A DNA stretch of 37,036 nucleotides from an uncultured Clostridia bacterium (lineage in GTDB: Bacteria; Bacillota; Clostridia; Lachnospirales; Lachnospiraceae). A program made the position numbers and the translations under genes. Below, one piece after another: positions 8,901 to 17,400 of the stretch (positions within the stretch are counted from its first letter, which is position 1; every line of letters starts with the position of its first letter). The notes under the pieces are model-generated. The model did no database searches. It saw only the letters and a program-made list of their open reading frames with translations, and was not told the origin of the DNA. Location of the stretch: contig CAMEEX010000012.1 in NCBI GenBank assembly GCA_945915235.1, forward strand, positions 1-37,036. Direction: 5' to 3'.

Positions 8901-11122
8901 AAATTATTGCCATAGAGGCAGCCATAACAATAGTGCTCATGGTCGCCGCTATATTTCCGTGGGTGGACACGAAATACAGCGCACAGGATTTACAGGACAT
9001 TACGGCTGAGTGTGTGAAGTCGCCTAATGTATTTTTAGGATATGGAACTTACAGATATACTATAGAATATGATACCAACGCTGACACCTCCTTCGCATTT
9101 TTGGAGATGCAGTCCGTAAACGAGCAGGGAAAGCAGCTCATCGGGCATATGGATATGGACGCAGTTTTTCTTTTGCAGGATAGAAACAGCGTTTCGGGTG
9201 AGGCATTTATAAGGCTTCCGGCAAAGGACTATGCGGTGTACGCATACCGTCTTGCCGATGCCTCCCTGACGGTCAAGAGTGTATCAATACAGAAAACTCC
9301 GGGTGGAATTTTTAAGCTCGGAATAATGGCAGCGCTTATAGCTACGGTTGTCGACCTGATTATTCTCTATAACGACAGAAGAAAGCGCGGAACGATAAAG
9401 CAGGGAAGCACGGAGGTGTTTTTCGTGCTTTCCGCGACGGTTATGTTTATCTCAATTCCACTGTTTTTCGGATATTTGATAAACGGACATGACCTTCAAT
9501 ATCACCTGCTTAGAATAGAGGGCATCAAGGACGGGCTGCTCGCGGGCGATTTTCCGATAAAGATACAGTCTAACTGGCTCAGCGGAAACGGTTACGCGAC
9601 AGCGGTATTCTACGGCGATTTGCTGCTGTATATACCTGCCGTTTTGAGGCTGTGCGGCTTCTCGGTGGTGCAGAGCTACAATATATATGTATTCCTGTGC
9701 AACGCAGCAACCTGCGCCATAGCGTACTTCTGTTTTAAGGGCATGGCTGGCAGAAGAAGGACTGCGATGGTCGGTGCCGTGCTCTATACGACTTCAATCT
9801 ACAGACTCCTCGATATCTATGTGAGGTCGTCAGTGGGTGAGTATTCGGCGATGACATTTTTACCTATGATAGCGTACGGTCTGTGGAAGATATACAATGA
9901 CGAATGTGACGCTGAAAATTTCAAGAGAAACTGGATAATACCTGTGCTTGGCTTTACCGGCGTGATAAACACCCATATACTTACCTGCGAGATGGCTGCC
10001 ATATTCACCATTCTGCTGTGTCTTATATTTATTAAAAAGACATTTCAGAAGGAGAGGTTCATCGTGCTTGTCAAGATTGTCGTGTATACGACGGTGCTCA
10101 ACCTTGCATTTTTTGTGCCGTTCTTCCACTATATGTCTCTTGGAAACTTTGTTATAACGTCGAATTCTCCAAGTTATATACAACAGTATGGCGCATATCT
10201 TGGACAGTTGTTTGCGCCTACCATGACTTATTCGGGACTCACCGCGGGTTATCAGGAGGGCATAGCGTCGGAGCTGCCGATAACAACAGGTCTGGGACTT
10301 GTCATGGGTGCGGTGGCACTGCTGTATTCGTTTGCGATGGGATATGTCAAGGACAGGAAGGATAAGGCGGCAGGCATTGTGTTTATCGTGTTTTCCGCGC
10401 TTTCAATATGGTTCTCGACCTATCTGTTCCCGTGGGATTTCATACAGAATATTCACAAAATGTTTATGAAGGTTGTCTCCACGATGCAGTTTCCGTGGCG
10501 TTTCTTAAGCATAGCAAGTATCACGCTTGCGCTGTGCGCGGTGTGGGCGCTGAATCACGTCGATGTTAAAAGCAAGGTTTATAAGTATATAGCGTTAGGA
10601 ATGGTGGCGGTGGCTTTTGTACAGTCGGGATATCTTATCGGAAATGTGATAAATACCTACGAGCCGTTCTTTGTGTACGGAGAGAGCAGATTGGACACCA
10701 CAAGCGTTGTAGGTGCCGAGTATCTCCCGGCGGGGGTTTTGGTCGAGACCTACACAAGCCAGTACGCCCTTGTCGATGAGAACATTGATTACACACAGAA
10801 TTACAGAAACAATAACTATATCGACTGCACGCTCAAAAATGACAGCAATACCTACGGAATAGTGGCATTTTCAATAGTGTACTACGATGGCTACACGGCG
10901 GTTGACAAGGCGACAGGACAGAAGCTTCCGGTATTTGTCAAGGAGGGCAGGCTGTGTGTATATGTGCCGCCTCACTATTCGGGAGATGTCGTGGTAAGCT
11001 TCACGGGCTTTGCGTCGTGGAGAATTGCGACGGTTGTATCTATCATTGCGGCGGTTGTGCTTATCGTTGTTATTGCGGACAGAAAAAAGGTTATATACAG
11101 AAGGTTCAGAAATGGGGGTTAA
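8879..11122 (+). CDS. PTPS-related (GT-C-like) polytopic membrane protein, second paralog
   Basis: A 747-aa protein closely related along its whole length to the preceding protein, with the same order: N-terminal anchor, extracytoplasmic domain, NGHDLQYHLLRIEGIKDG loop (about residues 201-218), conserved NGYATAVFYGD, YTTSIYRLLDIYVRSSVGEY and NWIIPVLGFTGVINTHILTCE segments, a C-terminal extracytoplasmic domain containing YYDGYTAVDKATGQKLPV, and a final anchor. The ATG at 8879 has a TGGAGG SD about 5 nt upstream inside the previous gene, overlapping it by 22 nt. The pair arose by tandem duplication and has diverged most in the N-terminal extracytoplasmic part. They may work as a heterodimer or on different acceptors. 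Confidence 0.75.
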   Translation: MDKKTWIKIIAIEAAITIVLMVAAIFPWVDTKYSAQDLQDITAECVKSPNVFLGYGTYRYTIEYDTNADTSFAFLEMQSVNEQGKQLIGHMDMDAVFLLQDRNSVSGEAFIRLPAKDYAVYAYRLADASLTVKSVSIQKTPGGIFKLGIMAALIATVVDLIILYNDRRKRGTIKQGSTEVFFVLSATVMFISIPLFFGYLINGHDLQYHLLRIEGIKDGLLAGDFPIKIQSNWLSGNGYATAVFYGDLLLYIPAVLRLCGFSVVQSYNIYVFLCNAATCAIAYFCFKGMAGRRRTAMVGAVLYTTSIYRLLDIYVRSSVGEYSAMTFLPMIAYGLWKIYNDECDAENFKRNWIIPVLGFTGVINTHILTCEMAAIFTILLCLIFIKKTFQKERFIVLVKIVVYTTVLNLAFFVPFFHYMSLGNFVITSNSPSYIQQYGAYLGQLFAPTMTYSGLTAGYQEGIASELPITTGLGLVMGAVALLYSFAMGYVKDRKDKAAGIVFIVFSALSIWFSTYLFPWDFIQNIHKMFMKVVSTMQFPWRFLSIASITLALCAVWALNHVDVKSKVYKYIALGMVAVAFVQSGYLIGNVINTYEPFFVYGESRLDTTSVVGAEYLPAGVLVETYTSQYALVDENIDYTQNYRNNNYIDCTLKNDSNTYGIVAFSIVYYDGYTAVDKATGQKLPVFVKEGRLCVYVPPHYSGDVVVSFTGFASWRIATVVSIIAAVVLIVVIADRKKVIYRRFRNGG

Positions 11123-11123
11123 T

Positions 11124-12080
11124 ATGCAGAATTTTGAAAAGGTTGAAAGTATCAGAAAAAATATCTCGTCAGTGATCGTGGGAAAGGACGAGATAATAGG
11201 TCTTATTCTCACGTCGGTGCTCGCGGGTGGACATATCCTTCTCGAGGACGTTCCGGGGACGGGAAAGACGGTGCTTGCGAAGAGCCTCGCGGGAAGTATT
11301 GACGGAGAGTTCTCGAGAGTGCAGTTTACCCCTGACCTTCTTCCGTCGGACGTGACGGGAATTAACTTCTACAACCAGAAGGCGGGAGAGTTTACGCTGA
11401 GAAAGGGACCTGTGTTCGGAAACATCATTCTCGCGGATGAGATCAACCGTGCGACTCCGAGAACGCAGGCGAGCCTTCTCGAGTGTATGGAAGAGCATCA
11501 GGTCACAATCGACGGTGTGACCTACAGGCTTACCGAGCCGTTCGTGGTAATAGCGACACAGAACCCGGTGGAGACAGCCGGAACCTTCCCGCTTCCCGAG
11601 GCACAGCTTGACAGATTTCTTATGAAGCTGTCGATGGGGCTTCCGGACAAGGAGGAGGAGATTAAGATAATGGAGCGTTTTATGGGCGACGTTCCGGGAG
11701 GCAGCAGCGCAAAGCAGGTGAGCGCCGTGTGCACGGCGGAGGACATCGTGGACATGCAGCGGGAAGCGGCGAAGGTCTATGTTCACAAGGCTGTGCTCGA
11801 GTACATAGCGTCGATAGTGCAGGCTACGAGGAAGAACTCTGAAATCAAGCTCGGAATAAGCCCGAGAGGAACGCTCGCTCTTTTGCGCGCAGTCAAAGCG
11901 CACGCGTACATAAACGGAAGAGAGTATGCGGTTCCCGAGGACGTGAAAGCCCTTGCGGTGCCTGTGCTCGCACACAGACTTGTGCTCATGTCATCTTTTG
12001 CGGGAGACGAGGGCAAGAAAAAACTCATAAATGATATCCTGTCATCGACGGAGATCGCAACTGAGGACTGGAGCAGATAG
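11124..12080 (+). CDS. MoxR-family AAA+ ATPase
   Basis: A 318-aa AAA+ chaperone-like ATPase. Walker A is EDVPGTGKTVLAKSLA (about residues 40-55), Walker B is IILADEINRATPRTQASLLECMEE (about 102-125), sensor 1 lies in VIATQNPVE and sensor 2/arginine in the ISPRGTLALLRAVKAHA lid. I start at ATG 11124 because GGGGG lies 5 nt upstream; an in-frame ATG at 11112 has a poorer SD. It sits 1 nt after the second PTPS-related gene and abuts a DUF58 gene, the classic MoxR-DUF58 pairing. MoxR ATPases are thought to remodel or activate envelope-associated VWA/DUF58 complexes; the client here is unknown. Confidence 0.9.
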   Translation: MQNFEKVESIRKNISSVIVGKDEIIGLILTSVLAGGHILLEDVPGTGKTVLAKSLAGSIDGEFSRVQFTPDLLPSDVTGINFYNQKAGEFTLRKGPVFGNIILADEINRATPRTQASLLECMEEHQVTIDGVTYRLTEPFVVIATQNPVETAGTFPLPEAQLDRFLMKLSMGLPDKEEEIKIMERFMGDVPGGSSAKQVSAVCTAEDIVDMQREAAKVYVHKAVLEYIASIVQATRKNSEIKLGISPRGTLALLRAVKAHAYINGREYAVPEDVKALAVPVLAHRLVLMSSFAGDEGKKKLINDILSSTEIATEDWSR

Positions 12081-13208
12081 ATGAGTCTTATTTTGATGGG
12101 CGCTGCGGTGCTGCTCGTAATGCTTGTTATCAGAAAAATATATGTAAAAAACTGGCTCAGGGGGGTTGAGGCGGGAATAGAAGTATCGAAAAACACAACC
12201 TTTCCCGGCGATGAGCTTGTGCTGACCGAGACCGTGGTGAACCGTAAGTGGCTGCCGTTGCCGATGGTCATGGTCAAGTTCGAGGTCGACAGAAGCTTCG
12301 TGTTCGGCAATGAGGTGGTCAACACCAATGTCTCCGATTACTGTTACAAGAATGACGTGTTCTCGCTGCTTTTTTATCAGAAGATAATAAGAAATATACC
12401 GCTCGTGTGCACCAAGAGAGGGTATTTCACAATCGACAGGCTGAATATAGTCTCGACTGACGTGATGATGGACAAGACCCTTGCCGCATATTTCGATGTG
12501 GGAAAGACCATCACGGTGTATCCGGCTGAGGCGGCGTCGGAGGAGGTCGATATTCCGTACCGGCGCATCATGGGTACGGTGCTCACAAGACAGTACACCT
12601 ACGAGGACCCGTTTGAATTTCTCGGCATAAGGCAGTACCAGACCTATGACAGCTTGAAGGACGTCAACTGGACAGCGTCTGCCAAGACCGGTGAGCTCAA
12701 GGTAAATGTCCACGCGCACACGGCGGCGCAGCAGGTCTGCATACTTCTAAATCTTGAGAAGGACGGAGTGTGGGACTACGAGGAGCTGAAGGAAAAAGCC
12801 ATATCCATGGCATGCAGTCTCGCCTGCCGCCTCACAAGGCAGGCTGTGGCGGTCAGTGTGCTCGCAAACGGAAAGGACATTATCACCGGAAATGAGCTTC
12901 TTATAGAGGCGGGCTGTGACGAGGGTCACAGGACGAATATAATGACGGCACTTGCAAGGCTCGACCTGAAAAAGCCGTGCAGGGATTTTGAGGTCGTCAT
13001 AAGGGAGCATATAAAGGAGCTCGGCGATGACATGATATACTGTATGATATCGACGAGCAGAAGAGAGCCTTTGCAGAGATATTTTGCGGGGCTTGCCGCG
13101 CAGAGTGCAGGCTCGCTGTGGATTTATCCGTGCCATAAGAGCTTCGAGAACAATTTCGATTATCTTGGCGACGTCGACGTGGTGCGCTGGGAGGTGGAGC
13201 ATGAGTAA
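12081..13208 (+). CDS. DUF58-domain protein
   Basis: A 375-aa protein with a short N-terminal hydrophobic segment (residues 1-15) that may anchor it to the membrane. The DUF58 core is clear: YEDPFEFLGIRQYQTYDSLKDVNWTASAKTGEL (about residues 174-206), followed by a VWA-like Rossmann region starting at QQVCILLNLE. The ATG directly follows the MoxR stop (TAGATG), so the genes are coupled. DUF58 proteins occur with MoxR ATPases and membrane proteins bearing transglutaminase/DUF4129 regions in many bacteria, but their biochemical role is not established. Confidence 0.88.
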   Translation: MSLILMGAAVLLVMLVIRKIYVKNWLRGVEAGIEVSKNTTFPGDELVLTETVVNRKWLPLPMVMVKFEVDRSFVFGNEVVNTNVSDYCYKNDVFSLLFYQKIIRNIPLVCTKRGYFTIDRLNIVSTDVMMDKTLAAYFDVGKTITVYPAEAASEEVDIPYRRIMGTVLTRQYTYEDPFEFLGIRQYQTYDSLKDVNWTASAKTGELKVNVHAHTAAQQVCILLNLEKDGVWDYEELKEKAISMACSLACRLTRQAVAVSVLANGKDIITGNELLIEAGCDEGHRTNIMTALARLDLKKPCRDFEVVIREHIKELGDDMIYCMISTSRREPLQRYFAGLAAQSAGSLWIYPCHKSFENNFDYLGDVDVVRWEVEHE

Positions 13209-14484
13209 TAGAAAGGTAGACACAAAAAAAGCAGCCGGTAATGCCGTGAGCAGGAATACGGCTGTCGTGTATGTCATCAGAGGTATAGAATTTGTCATGC
13301 AGCTTCTCGTGTTCTCGCTGGCATATATGCTTGTTCTCATCGGCTTTCTGGGGAGAACGGATTTTTCCCCGCTGGTTTGTGCGGCTGTGACCGGCATATC
13401 GATTTTGATTTTGTACATAGTCAGGGGCTGGTGTGAGAACAGGGCTGTCACCATAGCGGCGCATGTGTTTGCGGTTCTGCCCGCACTTATTATCGCGAGC
13501 GATACGATGGCATTGATGTCTTATATCGTTATATATATAGTTATTGTTATATATTCGATAAGCCTCATTCTCAACAAGAAAAACCACACGGACGAACACA
13601 TGCCGATAGGAATGGCGGCGTTCTTCGTGGTGGCGATGATTGTCGGGGGAATTACCGGGCGCGAGGTGATTGAGAGCCGCGCACTGTATTACGGTGCCAT
13701 ATTTATAATGCTTCAGGTTATCTACCACAATCTGAACAATATGAATGACATCATGATTATGAACCATGAGGTGAGCAATTTCCCGGCAAAGCAGATGGTC
13801 GGCGTGAACACGTTCATCATATCGGTAGTTGCGCTCGTGTGCATGGGAGCAATGCTCATAATTAACAATTCCTATGTCTACAGAATGTTGGGCGCGCTCA
13901 AGGATGTCATAATCGCGGCACTGAGGTTCGTAATAGGGTTGATACCGAATGACACGGAGGAGGAGCCGGTTACCTTCGAGCCCGAGGTTGACAGGACGCA
14001 GGGCGACGCTGCGATGCCAGTCGAGTTCGAGAGCGGAGTTGTTCAGGATATATTGAACGGGATAGCCATGATTATAGGTGTTGTGGCTGTCATAGCCGTG
14101 GTCGTATGCATAGCCGTGGCTGTTGTCAGGCTTCTTAAGAAAATTCATGGCAATGACGGAGTTTCAGAGGACATAAAGGAGTTCGTATCGCCCGATGAGA
14201 AGCGCGTGGGTGTGAAGAGAAAAGAGAGAAAGTCCGATTACAGCGCGGACGACGCCATAAGTGTCAGGATAAGAAAGCTCTACAGGCATATGGTGTTAGA
14301 CAAGGCTAAGAAGAGCAAAAAGTCTGTAAACGCATGCCTGACTCCTAAGGAGCTGTCAGGTCAGTATATAACCGCGGGGGCAGATGATGCCACAGTGATA
14401 TACGAGAGGGCAAGATACAGCGGGGAGCAGCTCACCGGGAAAGAGCTTGACAGCATGAAAGAAATTAAGAAAAGACAGAAATAA
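13201..14484 (+). CDS. Membrane protein with C-terminal DUF4129-like domain
   Basis: A 427-aa protein starting at ATG 13201, which overlaps the DUF58 stop (ATGAGTAA); a longer reading frame upstream has no better start. Residues about 20-235 form roughly six to seven membrane segments. An acidic extracytoplasmic stretch (about 240-280) and another membrane segment (about 285-310) follow. The cytoplasmic tail, with DAISVRIRKLYRHMVLDKAKK and later LTPKELSGQY...VIYERARYSGEQLT, resembles the DUF4129 tail found in MoxR/DUF58 operons. The transglutaminase core that often accompanies it is absent. It likely completes a MoxR-DUF58-membrane complex with the two PTPS-related proteins. Confidence 0.7.
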   Translation: MSNRKVDTKKAAGNAVSRNTAVVYVIRGIEFVMQLLVFSLAYMLVLIGFLGRTDFSPLVCAAVTGISILILYIVRGWCENRAVTIAAHVFAVLPALIIASDTMALMSYIVIYIVIVIYSISLILNKKNHTDEHMPIGMAAFFVVAMIVGGITGREVIESRALYYGAIFIMLQVIYHNLNNMNDIMIMNHEVSNFPAKQMVGVNTFIISVVALVCMGAMLIINNSYVYRMLGALKDVIIAALRFVIGLIPNDTEEEPVTFEPEVDRTQGDAAMPVEFESGVVQDILNGIAMIIGVVAVIAVVVCIAVAVVRLLKKIHGNDGVSEDIKEFVSPDEKRVGVKRKERKSDYSADDAISVRIRKLYRHMVLDKAKKSKKSVNACLTPKELSGQYITAGADDATVIYERARYSGEQLTGKELDSMKEIKKRQK

Positions 14485-14497
14485 TATTTTGTTACTA

Positions 14498-14536
14498 TAT
14501 GCCGGCAAACGTGCGGCAGAGATACGGCATAGGGGG
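14498..14536 (+). promoter_or_regulatory. Hairpin abutting the SD of the GGDEF gene
   Basis: TATGCCG at 14498-14504 can pair with CGGCATA at 14525-14531, and a competing stem GCCG/CGGC lies inside. The right arm touches the AGGGGG SD at 14531-14536, so folding could limit translation. It resembles no c-di-GMP riboswitch I recognise. Confidence 0.35.
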
Positions 14537-14543
14537 AAGTTGA

Positions 14544-15695
14544 ATGGGTACATCAAAGAGAAAACGTAAGTCATCGGAAAAGAAGGATTTTGAGAGAAGG
14601 CTGGCACTTTTAAACTGCCGGCGCTCGATGGTGCTTGCAGTGTTTTTGTCGCTGCTGCTTGCGGTATTTTATTTTCTGTGCAGGGGACAGGAACAGGAGC
14701 GGCTGCCGTATTGGTACAGCGCGATGCTGATTGTGATATTTACCATAGAGCTGGCATCGGCGGTTCTGCTCTTCTATATCATAAGGAATGTGCAGGGAAT
14801 GTTGACGACCGCGTACAGGGCATACTATATAGTGACTCTCGCGGCAGCGGTGCCCGTGTCCGTTGCGGACTACACAATGAGCGGAAGCCTGATGACCTAT
14901 GTGCTGTTACTCGGGGCGGCGGTGTTCGTTCCGGTATTGCAGCGGAGTGAACAGACCGTACAACTGGTACTCATGGCTGTCGTCACCACCGTATGCAGTG
15001 TGTGTGCGGCAAAAAACGGAACCCGTGCAGTCGTGGAGTTCGTCGTCATAGGTATACTGGCGATGGCTGCCGGCAGATACGGACAGCAGAGGTTTAGAAG
15101 CTACGAGAAGGGCGCAAATGATAACCGTGGAAAGTATCTGCTGTCAGATGTTGACCCGCTGACGGGGCTCACCAACAAGAGCGGGCTCATAAACACTGCC
15201 GGAATTATGTGGAGATTTTGCGTGAGAAGTCATTCCATGGCAGGCGCGATATTTATAGATGTCGATTATTTTAAGAATTATAACGATACTTTCGGGCATG
15301 AACAGGGCGATGAGACGCTCAAAAGCATAGCAGGAGCGATAGCAGACTGCGCGCGCAGGGACACTGATACTGTGGCAAGAGTTGGCGGTGAGGCGTTCTT
15401 CGTGCTGGTGCAGGGCGTAGAGAAGGAAAATCTGGTCGGTCTTGCGCTCAAAATCAGGTCGGCAATCGCACAGCTCGGGCTCGAGCAGGGGTATAACGGA
15501 ACCTCCAAGTATGTCACCGTCAGCATCGGAGCTGCGTGTGCATATCCTGATAAGGGGGATACCTTCAAAAATCTCTATGAGGCATCGTCCGATGCGATGT
15601 ATCTTGCAAAGGACAACGGACGCAACTGTATCGTGTGCGACGGGGTCGTGTATGGCAGAATGAAAAATGGTATGGGTACGGCGATAGATAATTAA
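14544..15695 (+). CDS. Membrane GGDEF-domain protein with degenerate GGEAF motif
   Basis: A 383-aa protein with about six N-terminal membrane segments (residues ~30-185) and a C-terminal GGDEF domain starting SDVDPLTGLTNKSGLIN (about 202). The metal-binding aspartate is seen in FIDVDYFKNYND. The signature at about 281-285 reads GGEAF instead of GG(D/E)EF, so one active-site acidic residue is alanine. An inhibitory-site RxxD (R272-D275) is intact at the usual spacing. It may have weak or no diguanylate cyclase activity and could act as a c-di-GMP receptor through the I-site. The ATG at 14544 has an AGGGGG SD. Position after the surface-glycan operon suggests a signalling link, which is inference. 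Confidence 0.85.
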   Translation: MGTSKRKRKSSEKKDFERRLALLNCRRSMVLAVFLSLLLAVFYFLCRGQEQERLPYWYSAMLIVIFTIELASAVLLFYIIRNVQGMLTTAYRAYYIVTLAAAVPVSVADYTMSGSLMTYVLLLGAAVFVPVLQRSEQTVQLVLMAVVTTVCSVCAAKNGTRAVVEFVVIGILAMAAGRYGQQRFRSYEKGANDNRGKYLLSDVDPLTGLTNKSGLINTAGIMWRFCVRSHSMAGAIFIDVDYFKNYNDTFGHEQGDETLKSIAGAIADCARRDTDTVARVGGEAFFVLVQGVEKENLVGLALKIRSAIAQLGLEQGYNGTSKYVTVSIGAACAYPDKGDTFKNLYEASSDAMYLAKDNGRNCIVCDGVVYGRMKNGMGTAIDN

Positions 15696-15711
15696 ACAGG
15701 TGGTGTGATAT

Positions 15712-16395
15712 ATGGAATATGAGTATCTTCAGAATATTAATCTTGTCTCTACCATGTTAAGACTTATGCTAGCGCTGATATGCGGAGGGCTTTTAGGGCT
15801 TGAGCGCGGAAAAAAGAAGCGCCCGGCGGGCTTTAGGACGCATATGCTGGTGTGCGTCGGCTCAGCGCTTGCCATGATAACAAACCAGTATATGGCACAG
15901 CAGTACGCCGGAATTGACGCCTCACGAATGGGAGCACAGGTCATAAGCGGCATCGGTTTTCTCGGCGCAGGCACAATCATGGTGACGGGACTGCAGAAGA
16001 TAAGGGGACTTACGACTGCGGCAGGGCTGTGGGTTGTGGCGTGCATAGGGCTTGCCTTCGGCACCGGATTCTACTCAGGTGGAATAATAGCCACGGTTCT
16101 GTGCTATGTCATCAACACCGTGCTTCACCGCGTGGAGACGAGAATGGAGACAAATGCGAGGGTAATAGGAATATATGTAGAGCTTGACGATGTGTCGTAT
16201 GTCGGAAAACTTCTCGAGAAACTGAGACAACTTGACATAAATGTGACAGAGTTCGAGACGGGAAAGGCGCGCATGTCGGATAACCATGTGGGTGTGCTTC
16301 TAGTGGTCAAGCTCGCACATTTTGTGCAGCACTCCGAGGTTATAGAGCAGCTTGAGATGGTTGAGGGAGTGAGCTTCGTGGAGGAAGTGAATTGA
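15712..16395 (+). CDS. MgtC/SapB-family membrane protein
   Basis: A 227-aa protein. The N-terminal ~140 residues hold four to five membrane segments with MgtC hallmarks: LRLMLALICGGLLGLERGKKKRPAGFRTHMLVCVGSALAM (about 16-55), GAQVISGIGFLGAGTIM (about 74-90) and GLTTAAGLWVVACIGLAFG. The soluble C-terminus (about 145-227) looks like the ACT-like domain of this family. MgtC proteins are linked to magnesium limitation and membrane potential or F-ATPase regulation; the specific role here is unknown. The gene begins 16 nt after the GGDEF gene, so the two are probably cotranscribed. Confidence 0.9.
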   Translation: MEYEYLQNINLVSTMLRLMLALICGGLLGLERGKKKRPAGFRTHMLVCVGSALAMITNQYMAQQYAGIDASRMGAQVISGIGFLGAGTIMVTGLQKIRGLTTAAGLWVVACIGLAFGTGFYSGGIIATVLCYVINTVLHRVETRMETNARVIGIYVELDDVSYVGKLLEKLRQLDINVTEFETGKARMSDNHVGVLLVVKLAHFVQHSEVIEQLEMVEGVSFVEEVN

Positions 16396-16421
16396 AAATA
16401 TAATTTCCTGAATGGGATAAG
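16392..16421 (+). promoter_or_regulatory. Possible promoter for the deacetylase gene
   Basis: TTGAAA at 16392-16397 and GATAAG at 16416-16421 are 18 bp apart, overlapping the mgtC-like stop codon. If used, transcription would begin just before the hairpin at 16441, making that hairpin part of the leader. Confidence 0.35.
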
Positions 16422-16440
16422 ACAGAATGAATTTTGTACA

Positions 16441-16487
16441 GACCTTCGGTATATATTTTAGTAGAAATATATACCGGGGGTCTTTTT
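16441..16487 (+). terminator. Terminator-like hairpin that contains the deacetylase SD
   Basis: Positions 16441-16458 pair with 16465-16482 as a continuous 18-bp RNA stem using two G-U pairs, with a 6-nt loop, followed by TTTTT at 16483-16487 and then the ATG at 16488. The right arm includes GGGGG at 16476-16480, the only good SD for the gene. The structure should terminate upstream transcripts and also hide the ribosome site. Confidence 0.75.
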
Positions 16488-17336
16488 ATGTTTGTAAGAA
16501 GAAACAGAAGGTTCAGAAAATTGAAACAGCAGGTCACAGTCGGAAATGTGTCCGATAAGCTGCATATGTTTTTAAAAAAGAATAAGAAGAATGTGGCGGC
16601 GGCTTGTATGCTGCTTTTGCTCGCCGGCATCGCCTATGCCGCGCCGAGAGCCGTCGTGGCTGTGTCACAAAATTCTGCTGCCGCAGCCAAGGAACTGCCG
16701 ATATACTGCGTTGACAGACAGGATAAGGTGGTGGCTCTCACCTTCGATGCTGCCTGGGGCAACGAAGACACACAGAGAATACTGGACATTCTCGAAAAGC
16801 ATGATGTGCAGGTGACATTTTTTGCAACCGGAGGCTGGGTCGAAGCCTACCCTGATGATGTGAAGAAAATTATAGAAGCTGGGCATGCATTCGGTAATCA
16901 CAGTGAAAACCATAAATTTATGACCAAGCTGTCCGACGAGCAGAAGGAGCAGGAGCTTATGAAGGTTCACAACAAGGTAAAGGCTCTGACAGGCTATGAG
17001 ATGTGTCTTTTCAGACCGCCCTACGGAGATTACAATGACTCGGTTGTAAATGTTGCGGGAAGCCTTGGATATTATACGATACAATGGAGCGTCGACAGCC
17101 TCGATTGGAAGGACTACGGTGTGGAGTCCATAATAAAGACCGTGACACAGCACAAAAATCTCGACAGCGGTGCAATTATCCTGATGCACAACGGCGCAAA
17201 GTACACTGCGGACGCGCTCGACAGCGTCATAACAAGCTTAAAGGAGCAGGGCTACAACTTTGTCACCGTCGCACAGCTTATACATACCGGAAAGTATCAC
17301 ATGGATCATACCGGGAAGCAGATTTCAGATGAGTGA
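16488..17336 (+). CDS. Membrane-anchored polysaccharide deacetylase (PdaB-like CE4)
   Basis: A 282-aa protein. A basic N-terminus and a membrane segment (about residues 36-56) precede the NodB-homology domain. Motif 1 is TFDAAWGNE (about 85-93), in which the second aspartate of canonical TFDD is alanine, as in PdaB-like members. Motif 2, HSENH (about 139-143), gives the metal-binding histidines. RPPYGDYN (about 177-184) is motif 3, WSVDSLDW motif 4 and ILMHNG motif 5. These enzymes remove N- or O-acetyl groups from cell-wall glycans. The ATG at 16488 is chosen for its GGGGG SD 7 nt upstream; an upstream TTG would make the hairpin coding and has no SD. It lies just downstream of the mgtC-like gene. 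Confidence 0.88.
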   Translation: MFVRRNRRFRKLKQQVTVGNVSDKLHMFLKKNKKNVAAACMLLLLAGIAYAAPRAVVAVSQNSAAAAKELPIYCVDRQDKVVALTFDAAWGNEDTQRILDILEKHDVQVTFFATGGWVEAYPDDVKKIIEAGHAFGNHSENHKFMTKLSDEQKEQELMKVHNKVKALTGYEMCLFRPPYGDYNDSVVNVAGSLGYYTIQWSVDSLDWKDYGVESIIKTVTQHKNLDSGAIILMHNGAKYTADALDSVITSLKEQGYNFVTVAQLIHTGKYHMDHTGKQISDE

Positions 17337-17344
17337 GTCAGGAG

Positions 17345-17380
17345 GGGAATTTCGTACAGCTATGTATGTGTGAAATTCCC
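17345..17380 (+). terminator. Hairpin after the deacetylase gene
   Basis: GGGAATTTC at 17345-17353 pairs perfectly with GAAATTCCC at 17372-17380. The following sequence is T/A-rich but lacks a clean T tract, so termination efficiency is uncertain. Confidence 0.55.
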
Positions 17381-17400
17381 TATTATGTGATTAATATTAT

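Noticed and set aside
11169..11975. 268-codon minus-strand frame opposite the MoxR gene.
   Set aside because: Arg/His/Leu-rich shadow without motifs; the plus-strand AAA+ motifs are unambiguous.
12997..14148. Long minus-strand reading frame (about 383 codons) opposite the DUF58 and DUF4129-like genes.
   Set aside because: Its translation is rich in His, Tyr, Asn and Arg, as expected for the complement of a membrane protein; it has no domain motif or SD and lies inside two well-supported plus-strand genes.
14485..14543. Possible c-di-GMP riboswitch before the GGDEF gene.
   Set aside because: The region is too short and lacks the conserved tetraloop-receptor core of either c-di-GMP riboswitch class.
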